In this document: one piece after another, positions 1-8,435 of the stretch
Layout of the letters: each line of letters opens with the position of its first letter
Position numbering within the stretch: position 1 is the stretch's first letter
Source: an uncultured bacterium
GTDB taxonomy: Bacteria > Bacillota > Clostridia > Lachnospirales > Lachnospiraceae
NCBI GenBank assembly: GCA_947647735.1
Contig: CANSLJ010000035.1
Location: 1-36,099 of the forward strand
Length of the DNA stretch: 36,099 nt
Direction of reading: 5' to 3'
The notes under the pieces: generated by a model
What the model saw: only the letters and a program-made list of their open reading frames with translations
Database searches by the model: none
Told to the model about the DNA's origin: nothing
Translations under genes and position numbers: made by a program

Positions 1-2102
1 TTTCCAGTGTGATTGTTGTGACAGACCGTACTGTATTAGATGCACAGCTTCAGGATACAATTTCGGGATTTGATCATAAGTTAGGCGCTATAGAAACCAT
101 AGGAGAAGATAAAAACTCCCAAGACTTAAAAAGTGCAATTAATGATGGTGTGCGTGTTATTGTTACAACTTTACAAAAGTTTCCTGTGATTTACACAGAA
201 GTTGATAAGGCAAATGGCAGATGTTTTGCGGTTATTGTGGATGAAGCACATTCTTCACAGACGGGTAGCTCTGCATTAAAATTAAAGACTGCGCTGGCAG
301 ATACAGAGGAAGCCTTGCGGGAGTATGCAGAGCGTGAAGGATTGGCAGAGGAAGAAGTTGATCCGGAGGACAGGCTTGTAAAAGAAATGATTTCGCAGGG
401 CAAACATAAAAATTTATCTTTCTTTGCTTTTACTGCGACGCCAAAGGCAACTACACTGGAAATGTTCGGACAGGAGCAGGAGGACGGCTCTTTTCATCCG
501 TTTCATGTATACAGCATGAGACAGGCGATTGAAGAGAAGTTTATTCTTGATGTCCTTCAAAATTATATGACTTACAATACCTGTTTCCGAATTGCAAAGA
601 CCATGACGGAAAATCCGGATGTTCCTTCCAGTAGGACGGCAAAGGTCATCCGTAAATATCAGGAATTGCATCCCTATAATATCAGTCAAAAATCGCAGAT
701 TATCGTGGAAACATTCAGAGATACTACAAGGTATAAGATTGATGGCAAAGGTAAGATGATGGTCATTACATCGTCCAGATTGGCGGCTGTCCGTTATTAC
801 CATGAAATCAAGTGCTATATTGAAGAAAAGAAATATGATGATGTAGATATTTTAGTGGCTTTCTCCGGTGCGATTGATGATAAAGGCGAAGAATACACAG
901 AGTCAAAATTGAATGTACGTAAGGACGGTTCTCATATTTCGGAGAACCAGACCAAAACAGAGTTTCACGATAATTTTAATGTACTGATTGTGGCGGAGAA
1001 ATATCAGACTGGATTCGATGAACCGCTTTTACATACCATGATTGTTGATAAAAAGTTAAAGAATGTGAAAGCCGTGCAGACTTTATCCAGACTAAATCGG
1101 ACTTGTGAGGGCAAGACCGATACTTTTGTGTTGGACTTTGTAAATAAGGCGGAGGATATAAAGGACGCATTTCAACCATTCTATCAGGAAACCTTCCTGC
1201 AGGAAGAAGTAAATGCGGATTTATTGTATCAGACACAGAGGGAATTGCGGGGATATGGTATTTACTCGGATGAGGATATTGAAGCTTTTACCAAGGAGTA
1301 TTACAAAAAGGGCAGGCAGGATGAGAGAGCAATGGGAAGAATGAGCAGTATTTTACTTCCTATTTCCAATCGTTACAACAAAAAGACACAGAACGAGAGA
1401 TATCAGTTCCGAAGACAGGTGCGAAACTTGATTAAATGGTACAGCTATATATCGCAGATTCTTAGAATGTTTGATAAAGAGCTGCAGAAGGAGTATGTAT
1501 TCTGTTCGTATCTGATTGGTTTATTGCCGAAAGATGTGGAAGAACCAATTGATTTAGAGGGTAAGCTAAAGCTGGAATATTATAAGCTGCAAAAGACATT
1601 TCAAGGTGAAATTGCTTTGGAAGAAGCAAAGACTGTATATGTTCCGGCAAAACACAAGGGTGTCAAGGGGGTGGATGAAAAAGCACCTTTGGATGAGGTG
1701 ATTGCCAAAATCAATGAAAAGTTCAAGGGTAATTTTACTGAAGGGGATAAGGTTATTCTGTCAGCGCTCAGAGATAAGTTGCTTTCTGATAAGAAATTGA
1801 CAAAGATGGCACAATCTTCTGAACCGCAGATTTTTGTTGAAAGTATTTTTCCTAAAGCGTTTGGTGCGGCGGCTCAAGATGGATATGTAGAAGCACAGGA
1901 ATCATATCAGAGTTTGTTTGAGGATACGGCGAAGTATAATGCGATAATGAGTGCGCTGGCAGAGGTGGTGTATCGGGAGATGAGGAAGAAAGCGACTAAG
2001 ACTTCGGAGGAATCAGTGGCATATATTTATGATGAACCGCAAAATTTGTCTATGGTGGCGGAAACCCCAGCACCATATGGAGATAGAGAAGAACATAAAT
2101 AG
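1..2102 (+). CDS. hsdR: Type I restriction enzyme R subunit (HsdR), 5' end missing
   Basis: Motor and nuclease subunit of a type I restriction-modification complex, which translocates DNA by ATP hydrolysis and cuts unmodified DNA. The gene is cut by the left window edge: the first residues (VIVVTDRTVLD) already belong to the helicase core, so the nuclease domain and Walker A are outside. Visible SF2 motifs are the DEAH box (VIVDEAHSSQTG, near 235-270), motif III (FFAFTATPK, near 422-445) and motif VI (QTLSRLNRT, near 1078-1100). About 300 residues of the C-terminal helical region that contacts HsdM/HsdS follow. No internal stop is seen, so the visible part looks functional. hsdM and hsdS are not in the window and should lie to the left. 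The next gene starts 120 bp downstream with its own RBS. Family assignment is firm. Confidence 0.93.
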   Translation, partial: SSVIVVTDRTVLDAQLQDTISGFDHKLGAIETIGEDKNSQDLKSAINDGVRVIVTTLQKFPVIYTEVDKANGRCFAVIVDEAHSSQTGSSALKLKTALADTEEALREYAEREGLAEEEVDPEDRLVKEMISQGKHKNLSFFAFTATPKATTLEMFGQEQEDGSFHPFHVYSMRQAIEEKFILDVLQNYMTYNTCFRIAKTMTENPDVPSSRTAKVIRKYQELHPYNISQKSQIIVETFRDTTRYKIDGKGKMMVITSSRLAAVRYYHEIKCYIEEKKYDDVDILVAFSGAIDDKGEEYTESKLNVRKDGSHISENQTKTEFHDNFNVLIVAEKYQTGFDEPLLHTMIVDKKLKNVKAVQTLSRLNRTCEGKTDTFVLDFVNKAEDIKDAFQPFYQETFLQEEVNADLLYQTQRELRGYGIYSDEDIEAFTKEYYKKGRQDERAMGRMSSILLPISNRYNKKTQNERYQFRRQVRNLIKWYSYISQILRMFDKELQKEYVFCSYLIGLLPKDVEEPIDLEGKLKLEYYKLQKTFQGEIALEEAKTVYVPAKHKGVKGVDEKAPLDEVIAKINEKFKGNFTEGDKVILSALRDKLLSDKKLTKMAQSSEPQIFVESIFPKAFGAAAQDGYVEAQESYQSLFEDTAKYNAIMSALAEVVYREMRKKATKTSEESVAYIYDEPQNLSMVAETPAPYGDREEHK

Positions 2103-2222
2103 TATAATTCTGGATGGAGTTTTGCACTTGTGTAGTTTCCATGAATATTTGGAAAATCTATATTTGCGTGGCAAACAGACCTGTGATCCATAGGAATTAC
2201 GAAATGGTGGAGGATAATTTGT

Positions 2223-2996
2223 ATGATGGATAAGAACAAGGTTAAAGAACTTAGGACGGACAATTTGGTTAAAATTCCATATTTTGATGAAGAAGCTGCA
2301 CAGGATTATTTGGATATGTGTAACGGAGGGCATCTTGACTGGTCTACAGATGAAAATAAAGAACGATTAGGGAAGATAATTGGAGAGATTGAGGCTGAGG
2401 TTGGAGGCGGTATTAATGTTTTAGCGATGCTAAAAGCAGCTTTTCAAGGTAAAGGCGAAATGGGGTATTCTTCTATAATCTCTAAAGTTGTTGATAGTAA
2501 ATTGCAGAATACTTTGTTGACAGATTATCTTGCAAGAGCAAATAAAGACGATAATGTTTATAAGTTTGAAGGCATCACTGTGGCTCCGTATCCTAATTCC
2601 TTTACTATGTATAAAATGTTTAGTTCCTATTTGACAATTGTTCCTAAAGAACAAATGCCTATTGATATGGAAAAGTTAAATCAGGCGATTTTGGGAGAAA
2701 GAGGTTACTATGAAATGATTGCCGATGATGGAAATGAAAAGTCTATTTTACGTTTTAACATTAATGCTTTTAGAAATAATTATAATTTGGCAGATTTTCT
2801 AAAAATGAAATTGACATATTATTGTGTACCAGTTGGGACATTAAATTTGGAGAATCTGAAAATAGAGAATGAATTTAAGTACATGAATAAGACTGAAAAA
2901 GTTTCGGCAGAAATGGTATTAGGAGATACAATAGAAGAGACAGATGAAAAATGTACAGTATATGATGTAATAATCGCAGGAGTGTCACATGAATAG
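2223..2996 (+). CDS. Unrecognised 257-aa protein, partner of the AAA+ ATPase
   Basis: I do not recognise a domain. The start at 2223 (or 2226, as ATGATG) is set by GGTGGAGG about 7 nt upstream. The protein appears soluble, with no signal peptide or membrane segment. The N-terminal third is acidic and mixed; the middle has a glycine-rich helix-like stretch (EVGGGINVLAMLKAAF, around residue 60). The C-terminal half looks like a compact alpha/beta domain containing the segments SFTMYKMFSSYLTIV and LRFNINAFRNNYNLADFLKM. Its stop overlaps the start of the AAA+ gene by 8 bp, so the two are almost certainly translationally coupled and may work together. Codon use is AT-rich, like the RT gene and unlike the chromosome to the right. 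A sensor, adaptor or substrate role for the ATPase is possible but is only inference. Confidence 0.8.
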   Translation: MMDKNKVKELRTDNLVKIPYFDEEAAQDYLDMCNGGHLDWSTDENKERLGKIIGEIEAEVGGGINVLAMLKAAFQGKGEMGYSSIISKVVDSKLQNTLLTDYLARANKDDNVYKFEGITVAPYPNSFTMYKMFSSYLTIVPKEQMPIDMEKLNQAILGERGYYEMIADDGNEKSILRFNINAFRNNYNLADFLKMKLTYYCVPVGTLNLENLKIENEFKYMNKTEKVSAEMVLGDTIEETDEKCTVYDVIIAGVSHE

Positions 2997-4095
2997 TTAT
3001 ATTTTTTATGGCCCTAAAGTAGAATTTCAAAAGAAGATACCAGAAGATTATAGAACATTAACAGATCTAGTAATGGAACTGGATGTTAGTAAAATGTTAG
3101 TGCAGATAGAGGGGCAAGAACATAAGGAAAATGGTGTAGAGAAAGTAAAAGTAGAAAATTTTGTAGCTGGTTCTCAGGAATATGCGGGTGTGAGGGAGCA
3201 TGTGATATTGAATTTTGCTAATTTCCTTGCGAAACTGGATGTTGAAAATATATATTTACATAATCCGCCACTTCAAATTAGTGAGCAGATAAAGCGCTTA
3301 TATCCGAAGACAATAGTGGAAGTTCATAAGTATAAAACAGTGACAGAAGAAACAATAAAGATTATTAATGAAAACTATAATGATATAGTTATTGGACAAA
3401 ATAGTGTAAAAACACAGTTATTGAAGGCGTTATTACCATTAACATTGAATGATAGAGAAAAGCCAGTAGTGATGCTATTTTATGGGAGTTCTGGAATAGG
3501 AAAAACAGAAACAGCTAATTTTATTAGCACATGTTTAAAAGAGAAAATTTTCAGGAAACAATTTTCAATGTTTCAAAATAATCAGTTTTCTACATATTTG
3601 TTTGGAGGGGCACATTATGAAAAGAGTTTTGCAAAAGATTTGTTGGATCGGGAATCTAATGTGATTTTGTTAGACGAGTTTGATAAGGCGCATCCTGTTT
3701 TTCATAGTGCGTTCTATCAGTTGTTTGACGAGGGGATTTTTGAGGATCAGAACTATATAGTGCAGCTAAAGAAATCAGTTATTGTTTGTACATCCAATTA
3801 TAGAGATGAAGATGAAATTAGAAAAGAGTTAGGAGATGCAATTTTTAATAGATTTGATGTTGTTATAGGATTTAATGAGTTAGGTGAAGACGCAAAATTA
3901 AAAATTACAGAAGTATCCATATCAGAGGTAAAGATGAAATATAAAGAGGAAAAAGGCATGGAAATGCCAGAACATTATTTGGATAATTTAAAAACAGCGG
4001 CAATTAAATGTAGAAATGCTAGAGAAATACAACATTTAGTTAGTGATACTTTTGCCTTATATTATATAAAACAAATATGTGAAAATGATTGCTGA
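2989..4095 (+). CDS. ClpB/ClpA-like AAA+ ATPase
   Basis: A 368-aa AAA+ ATPase resembling the second ATPase domain of Clp/Hsp100 unfoldases. Residues 1-135 are an N-terminal domain I do not recognise. The ATPase core follows: Walker A GSSGIGKT at 166-173, Walker B VILLDEFDKA from 225 (D229, E230), sensor 1 Asn270 in CTSNYRD, a candidate arginine finger Arg288 in FNRFD, and sensor 2 Arg345 in RNAREI. All the residues needed for ATP hydrolysis are therefore present. It lacks the N-domain, the first ATPase ring and the middle domain of true ClpB, so it is not the housekeeping chaperone. The start overlaps the preceding gene by 8 bp and the stop overlaps a possible 47-aa ORF by 11 bp. Its position between restriction and reverse-transcriptase genes suggests defence. 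What it remodels is unknown. Confidence 0.85.
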   Translation: MNSYIFYGPKVEFQKKIPEDYRTLTDLVMELDVSKMLVQIEGQEHKENGVEKVKVENFVAGSQEYAGVREHVILNFANFLAKLDVENIYLHNPPLQISEQIKRLYPKTIVEVHKYKTVTEETIKIINENYNDIVIGQNSVKTQLLKALLPLTLNDREKPVVMLFYGSSGIGKTETANFISTCLKEKIFRKQFSMFQNNQFSTYLFGGAHYEKSFAKDLLDRESNVILLDEFDKAHPVFHSAFYQLFDEGIFEDQNYIVQLKKSVIVCTSNYRDEDEIRKELGDAIFNRFDVVIGFNELGEDAKLKITEVSISEVKMKYKEEKGMEMPEHYLDNLKTAAIKCRNAREIQHLVSDTFALYYIKQICENDC

Positions 4096-4228
4096 TAATA
4101 GTGGAAAGATTTTGTATGAATTGCAAAAAATATTCGAAAATGTACTTTCGGATTGCCTTACGGAAAGAGTAAAATTTAGAGCTATAAATATTCAGCTAAC
4201 AATAATGCACAAGGAGTATATATTGTAA
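4085..4228 (+). CDS. Possible small protein (47 aa) between the ATPase and RT genes
   Basis: An ATG at 4085 (GTG at 4079 also possible) opens a 47-codon frame ending at TAA 4226-4228. It overlaps the end of the ATPase gene by 11 bp, an arrangement typical of coupled genes. The predicted peptide begins MIADNSGKILYELQKIF and contains an amphipathic-looking helix. After the stop the same frame stays open for 13 more codons. No convincing Shine-Dalgarno is seen, so it would depend on coupling. It fills most of the 205-bp gap before the RT gene. It could equally be a chance frame in an AT-rich leader or overlap a non-coding RNA. Confidence 0.3.
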   Translation: MIADNSGKILYELQKIFENVLSDCLTERVKFRAINIQLTIMHKEYIL

Positions 4229-4300
4229 CAGGCAGGGTGGAATATTATTTACGAAACAAATAATACATAGAAGAACTTTTGATAAAAGAGAGGACTTATA

Positions 4301-7300
4301 ATGTTTACAAATTTAGATAAAAACCGAGAAATGTTGTTAGGTGCATATAAGAAACTAAAAAGTTATTACCATTATAATAAAAACTTTATTTTTATGAAGC
4401 AAAAGATTGCAGAGGTGGAATATGATTATCAGAAGATGTCGCAAATTATGGATGAATTGTCGCAAATATTAGCGTTCCCTAATGAAGCAAATAATAATGA
4501 AGCATTAAATGCATGGATTAAGAAAATAAACTTTTACGTTATGCCTAAATCCTTTGCTAAGAATGAAAATAGTAATGATTTGTTTATCTCGGGTGATTTG
4601 AGAGAAAATAAAGCTATGAATAAAGTGAATTTTTTTATTGATATGCCAATAGAGCTTCATTTGTTAGATACGCTTTGGACAGTTTTGATAGGAAAATTTA
4701 TATTTGAAAAAGGCTTAATATCTCAAGAGAGTTATGGAAATTGCATTGATAACTATGTTTTATATAATGGACAAGAAGACTACTTGTTATCCATTAATTT
4801 TAGTAAAAATAAACTGTTTAAAATATATTTTTCTCAATATTGTAAATGGAAAAATGATGCAATAAAGAGAATAGAAACACTAAATCGTTCTAAAATAAGT
4901 CAAGTTATGTTTTCGCTTGATATTAAGGGATTTTATTATTCTGTTTTTTGGAGGTTCGATATATTGGATAATGTATTTGGAGAGGATCCTCGTTATAAGG
5001 AATTAAGGATTTTAACAGATATTATTCAAAGAATATTTGAACAATATACAGACATTGTGAGGGATTATCGTGTAGTTAATCAAGAAACAGTAAAGAAAGA
5101 GTATATTTTGCCAATAGGACTATTTAGCTCAATGATTTTAGCAAATGTATACATGGTCGACTTTGATAAAATGATAAAGAGTAATGATAATGTAGTACAT
5201 TATGGTCGATACGTTGATGATATTATTATTGTTATAGATGTATCAGGGAAAGAAAAGGAAATTAATGAAAAAACCGCATTTGAGAAATGCTTAGTTAAAG
5301 ATAATCGTATTTTGGAGCATGTAAAAGATGACAAGTTTGCACTCTGTAATTATTCGACTTTATTTATTCAAAAAGAAAAAGTTAAAATGATTTATTTTGA
5401 TAAAAATGATTCAGCAGTATTGATTAGTCAGATGAAAAAGGCTATTACATATCCGAGCCAGATGAATGTTATACCGAATACTGAATTGAGTTTGACAGAG
5501 TTTGAAGAAGCAGCGTATGCAAAAACAGGGATTGGTACTGAAACAAAAATAAGGGATATTGGAAATATGGAAATTGATAAATTCCAATTAGGGTGGCATA
5601 TGTCGCAAATTGTCATGAATAATAGAATTAAGAAACGCTATATTACAAGAGAGGAAAAAGTACAAAGGCAAAATGAGGGAGACAGTATTCTCAGGTTTTT
5701 TACAGGAAGTAAAGCATTGGAGTACTCAAGTAATTGGATAAATGCAATGTATTATTTTTTATTAACGGCAGACACAAATCGAAACGCATGGAAACAATTT
5801 GAAAAAAATATACGAAGTGCAATTAAGGGATTAACTGCAAGCCGTCAGATTGAAGACTTAAAACAAGGGAAAAAAAGAACAGTTGTGGCGAAATTAAAAA
5901 GAAATTTGGAATCGCATTTTGATATATGTACAGCAACGGTTTTAGCATTATATCCACAGTTTAGTAAAAAAGAGAAGAAAGAGGTTATTAAACTTGCTGT
6001 TCAATTAAGAAAAGCAAATTTATTTAATCATTATTTAGTATCATTTCCCTTGGTTAATTATGCTGATGATTTAGATGAAAGTTGTGATTTGACAAGTATA
6101 TCTCCAGAACAAATACGTAAAACAGGGCTGAAAATACAACAAAGCAATAAGTCAAAATATTCTCCAAGGTTTATTAATTTGGATGAAATATACCAATTTG
6201 TATTCTTAAGACAGTGTACTAAGGGTGGAAACTATTATCAGAATACAGAAAATATGACAGTAAGTGATAAATTATATTTTATAGAAGATTATTTTTATGA
6301 AGTTAATCACATTAATAAAAGTACAGCGGGTCATATAGCAATCTCGATCAATAATAAAGAAAAGAATGGGTATATTTTGCAAAATATTGAATTAGGCGAT
6401 ATGTGTGAAACAAAAGAAAAAGTGAAAATCGCTATTGCAAATATTAAATTAGATACAAAAAGATGTTGCTTTGGCTTAAAATGCGCTGAAGATGTAACAT
6501 TAAATAGATTAGATTTAATTGCATTCATGGATAGAGCATATGCAGAGGGGAAGGAGAAAGTAGATTTCTTGGTGTTTCCCGAATTTTATATGCCATTGCA
6601 ATGGATATCAGATGTTTTGGCATTTGTGAGAAAAAGCGGAATTACAGTAATTTCTGGATTGCAATATGTTACATATAATGAGCAGGCACATAATAATGTG
6701 GCATTATTTGCGCCTGTTAAAACGGGACGCTATTCCAATGCAGTATTAATGGTGAGAGAAAAAAACGACTATGCCCCTATGGAATGTGAATTGCTAGCAA
6801 TAGAAAAGTACAAATGTAATGACCAAATGAAGCCGGTTTATCAAGTAATTAATAGTAATGGAATAAGATATGGTATTTTTTTATGCTATGAATTTACAGA
6901 TATTGTAGCTAGGAGTCTATATAAGGATAATGTGGATATAATTTTTACGCCAGAGCATAATAGGGATACCTCTTATTTTGCAAATATCATTGAAACCACT
7001 GCCAGAGATTTACATGTGTTTATTGCGCAAGCAAACACATCAATTTATGGTGACTCAAGAATAACAGGACCTTATGGCAGAAATGATAGAAATGTTATGC
7101 AGATAAAAGGTGGAGATAGAGATGATATAATTGTGGGAACCATTGAATTGGGAAAAGTAAGAAAATATCAGCAAGAAGAAAAAAGGGAGTTTAATAAAAG
7201 AATTCAGGAATATTTAGAATTTGACAAAGGAAAAGTTTATGAATATGAGAAGAAAATGTTTGCAGAGCACGAAGTGAAAATAGCAAAGACTTCTGCGAGA

Positions 7301-7321
7301 TTTGGAAAAGATCATATATAA
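4301..7321 (+). CDS. Reverse transcriptase-nitrilase fusion, DRT type 1-like defence protein
   Basis: A 1006-aa fusion of a reverse transcriptase and a C-terminal nitrilase-like domain. This is the architecture of the 'unknown group' RTs used in anti-phage defence (DRT type 1; UG1 and relatives). RT motif A is LDIKGFYYSV with Asp207; motif B-like is PIGLFSSMILANVYM; motif C is YVDD at 304-307 with both catalytic aspartates. The nitrilase domain covers about 690-970 and keeps the Glu-Lys-Cys triad: E761 in VFPEFYMP, K821 in REKNDYAP, C862 in GIFLCYEF. Both active sites therefore look usable. The middle 400 residues are not assigned. The start is supported by AGAGAGG about 8 nt upstream. The gene is AT-rich, follows the ATPase module in the same direction and ends 185 bp before the tuf remnant. 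What is synthesised and what the nitrilase does are not deducible here; the exact UG subgroup needs a phylogeny. Confidence 0.9.
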   Translation: MFTNLDKNREMLLGAYKKLKSYYHYNKNFIFMKQKIAEVEYDYQKMSQIMDELSQILAFPNEANNNEALNAWIKKINFYVMPKSFAKNENSNDLFISGDLRENKAMNKVNFFIDMPIELHLLDTLWTVLIGKFIFEKGLISQESYGNCIDNYVLYNGQEDYLLSINFSKNKLFKIYFSQYCKWKNDAIKRIETLNRSKISQVMFSLDIKGFYYSVFWRFDILDNVFGEDPRYKELRILTDIIQRIFEQYTDIVRDYRVVNQETVKKEYILPIGLFSSMILANVYMVDFDKMIKSNDNVVHYGRYVDDIIIVIDVSGKEKEINEKTAFEKCLVKDNRILEHVKDDKFALCNYSTLFIQKEKVKMIYFDKNDSAVLISQMKKAITYPSQMNVIPNTELSLTEFEEAAYAKTGIGTETKIRDIGNMEIDKFQLGWHMSQIVMNNRIKKRYITREEKVQRQNEGDSILRFFTGSKALEYSSNWINAMYYFLLTADTNRNAWKQFEKNIRSAIKGLTASRQIEDLKQGKKRTVVAKLKRNLESHFDICTATVLALYPQFSKKEKKEVIKLAVQLRKANLFNHYLVSFPLVNYADDLDESCDLTSISPEQIRKTGLKIQQSNKSKYSPRFINLDEIYQFVFLRQCTKGGNYYQNTENMTVSDKLYFIEDYFYEVNHINKSTAGHIAISINNKEKNGYILQNIELGDMCETKEKVKIAIANIKLDTKRCCFGLKCAEDVTLNRLDLIAFMDRAYAEGKEKVDFLVFPEFYMPLQWISDVLAFVRKSGITVISGLQYVTYNEQAHNNVALFAPVKTGRYSNAVLMVREKNDYAPMECELLAIEKYKCNDQMKPVYQVINSNGIRYGIFLCYEFTDIVARSLYKDNVDIIFTPEHNRDTSYFANIIETTARDLHVFIAQANTSIYGDSRITGPYGRNDRNVMQIKGGDRDDIIVGTIELGKVRKYQQEEKREFNKRIQEYLEFDKGKVYEYEKKMFAEHEVKIAKTSARFGKDHI

Positions 7322-7505
7322 AATTACCCAAGTTGCTTTTCCTGTAGAAAGAATAATGTATGAGAGTTTGATGAGGGAAGTTATGCATAGCTACATATTG
7401 GCTACAAAAATTTTGAAAACACAGAGAAAATCAACAATTTCAGAAAATGTGATAACAAAAAAGCCCAAAAACAAGCCATTTGCCACACAAGGTTCTCCCA
7501 ACCTA

Positions 7506-7562
7506 ATCCGTGAGGGTGGTAGAACTGTTGGTTCAGGTCGTGTGGCTACTATCATTGAATAA
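7506..7562 (+). pseudogene. tuf: 3' end of tuf (EF-Tu), remnant at island junction (probable att site)
   Basis: The last 18 codons plus stop read IREGGRTVGSGRVATIIE, the conserved C-terminus of elongation factor Tu. Codons are the GGT/CGT type seen in highly expressed genes. Immediately upstream the similarity ends: no other EF-Tu sequence precedes it, only AT-rich island DNA. A terminator follows, as after a normal tuf gene. A fragment like this cannot make EF-Tu. It is best read as the duplicated 3' end of the target gene left when an integrative element inserted into tuf and restored its coding end; the intact gene would lie at the island's other boundary, outside the window. The alternative is debris of a duplicated tuf copy. 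Confidence 0.85.
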
Positions 7563-7585
7563 TTGTAATTTATGTAGTAAGATCA

Positions 7586-7617
7586 AGTCCTCCGAGAGGT
7601 TTCTCGGAAGCCTTTTT
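7586..7617 (+). terminator. Rho-independent terminator after the tuf remnant
   Basis: A perfect 7-bp stem TCCGAGA/TCTCGGA (7591-7597 and 7602-7608) with a GGTT loop is followed by a T run at 7613-7617. It is placed where a tuf terminator belongs, 28 nt after the stop codon, and would also end transcription of the defence island. Confidence 0.8.
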
Positions 7618-7652
7618 CAAATAAATGCAAAATCGTTAAGAAAAACGCAAAA

Positions 7653-7680
7653 ATTTTGTTGTTTTTTTATGATATATAAT
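7653..7680 (+). promoter_or_regulatory. Weak promoter candidate for the ArsC/Spx-family gene
   Basis: A perfect -10 box TATAAT lies at 7675-7680, 50 bp before the next start codon. The -35 region (ATTTTG, 16-nt spacer) is poor. It is placed between the terminator and the gene, where a promoter is needed. Confidence 0.4.
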
Positions 7681-7730
7681 GCTTTCTTCACCAAAAAGGA
7701 GTATTATATATTTATAGGAGGAGTCAGACT

Positions 7731-8084
7731 ATGCTGTTTATACAATATCCAAAATGTTCCACCTGTCAGAAGGCAAAGAAGTGGCTGGAGGCACATAATA
7801 TCACCTATACGGACCGTCATATCGCGGAAGCTAATCCTTCTTACGAGGAGTTAAAACAGTGGTATGAAAAAAGCGGACTGCCGCTTAAGAAGTTTTTTAA
7901 TACGAGCGGATTGCTGTACAAAGATATGCAGCTGAAGGACAAGCTGCCTGTAATGAGTGAGGAGGAGCAACTGAGGCTTCTTGCAACGAATGGAATGCTT
8001 GTAAAACGTCCGATCATTGTCGGGGAAGATATAGTGCTTGTGGGGTTCAGAGAAGCAGAGTGGGCGGAAAAACTTCTGAATTAG
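7731..8084 (+). CDS. ArsC/Spx-family thioredoxin-fold protein
   Basis: A 117-aa protein of the ArsC/Spx family (thioredoxin-like fold). It shows the N-terminal CSTC motif (CxxC, residues 9-12) in YPKCSTCQKAKKWL and the C-terminal LVKRPIIV segment typical of ArsC-type proteins. The length matches the 115-130 aa norm. Members are either Spx/MgsR regulators that bind RNA polymerase or small oxidoreductases (YffB/ArsC-like). The sequence does not decide between them, and the CxxC is compatible with both. The start has a strong RBS (AGGAGGAG about 7 nt upstream). It is the first chromosomal gene right of the island boundary, transcribed alone from 7.7 kb towards the thiamine operon. Confidence 0.85.
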   Translation: MLFIQYPKCSTCQKAKKWLEAHNITYTDRHIAEANPSYEELKQWYEKSGLPLKKFFNTSGLLYKDMQLKDKLPVMSEEEQLRLLATNGMLVKRPIIVGEDIVLVGFREAEWAEKLLN

Positions 8085-8181
8085 AGAATTTATTCCGGGG
8101 AAATTTTTAGGACAATGCGATAAAATATACGTTTTCTGGCGGAAAACCGAAAAAGTGAGTAACTGAATATTGTATGATATG

Positions 8182-8266
8182 TGTTTGCGAGGGAACTGAA
8201 CAAGTTGAAAAAGGTTAAGACCTGACCTCTGGACCTGTCGGCTAATACCGGCGTAGGGAAGCAATT
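8182..8266 (+). ncRNA. TPP riboswitch aptamer, 5' half divergent
   Basis: The 3' half is clearly of the thi-box type: ACCTGTCGG, CTAATACCGG and CGTAGGGAAGC at 8232-8262 match the consensus ACCUGAUCUGG, UAAUACCAG and CGUAGGGAA. A P1 stem can form from TTGC (8184-8187) and GCAA (8261-8264), and a P2-like stem from GAGG and CCTC. The usual CUGAGA element is replaced by a poorer match (TTGAAAA). Position supports the call: it sits 170 nt before tenA-thiD-thiE, and TPP binding would repress them. Confidence 0.8.
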
Positions 8267-8322
8267 TCTTACGCCGTTTTGCGTCTTGAAAGAGCTTCTG
8301 AATGATCGGGAGTTCTTTTTTT
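8249..8322 (+). terminator. Expression platform of the thiamine riboswitch
   Basis: Two hairpins follow or overlap the aptamer end. CGGCGTA (8249-8255) pairs perfectly with TACGCCG (8270-8276), followed by TTTT; this uses the aptamer's own 3' strand, so it should be exclusive with ligand binding. Then AAAGAGCT (8289-8296) pairs with AGTTCTTT (8311-8318, one G-U) ahead of a T run to 8322, a standard intrinsic terminator. I infer that TPP binding releases the second hairpin to stop transcription; the order of switching is not proven. Confidence 0.65.
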
Positions 8323-8435
8323 AAAGTGTAAATTAAAGAGCCGGAACATTTATGGGAGAAACAGAGAAGAGGAGGGACAGGAATTTTCAGAAAGATGAAA
8401 TTTATAAAAGGGAAGAAGAAAAGGAGAAAGTGGAG

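Noticed and set aside
2141-2233. A 30-codon frame between hsdR and the 257-aa gene
   Set aside because: No ribosome binding site at the right distance and no supporting features. Only the overlap with the next start made it notable.
7302-7562. An 86-aa open frame ending with the EF-Tu tail
   Set aside because: It starts inside the RT gene and joins island DNA to the tuf fragment by chance. Only the last 18 codons are meaningful, so it is listed as a remnant and not as a gene.
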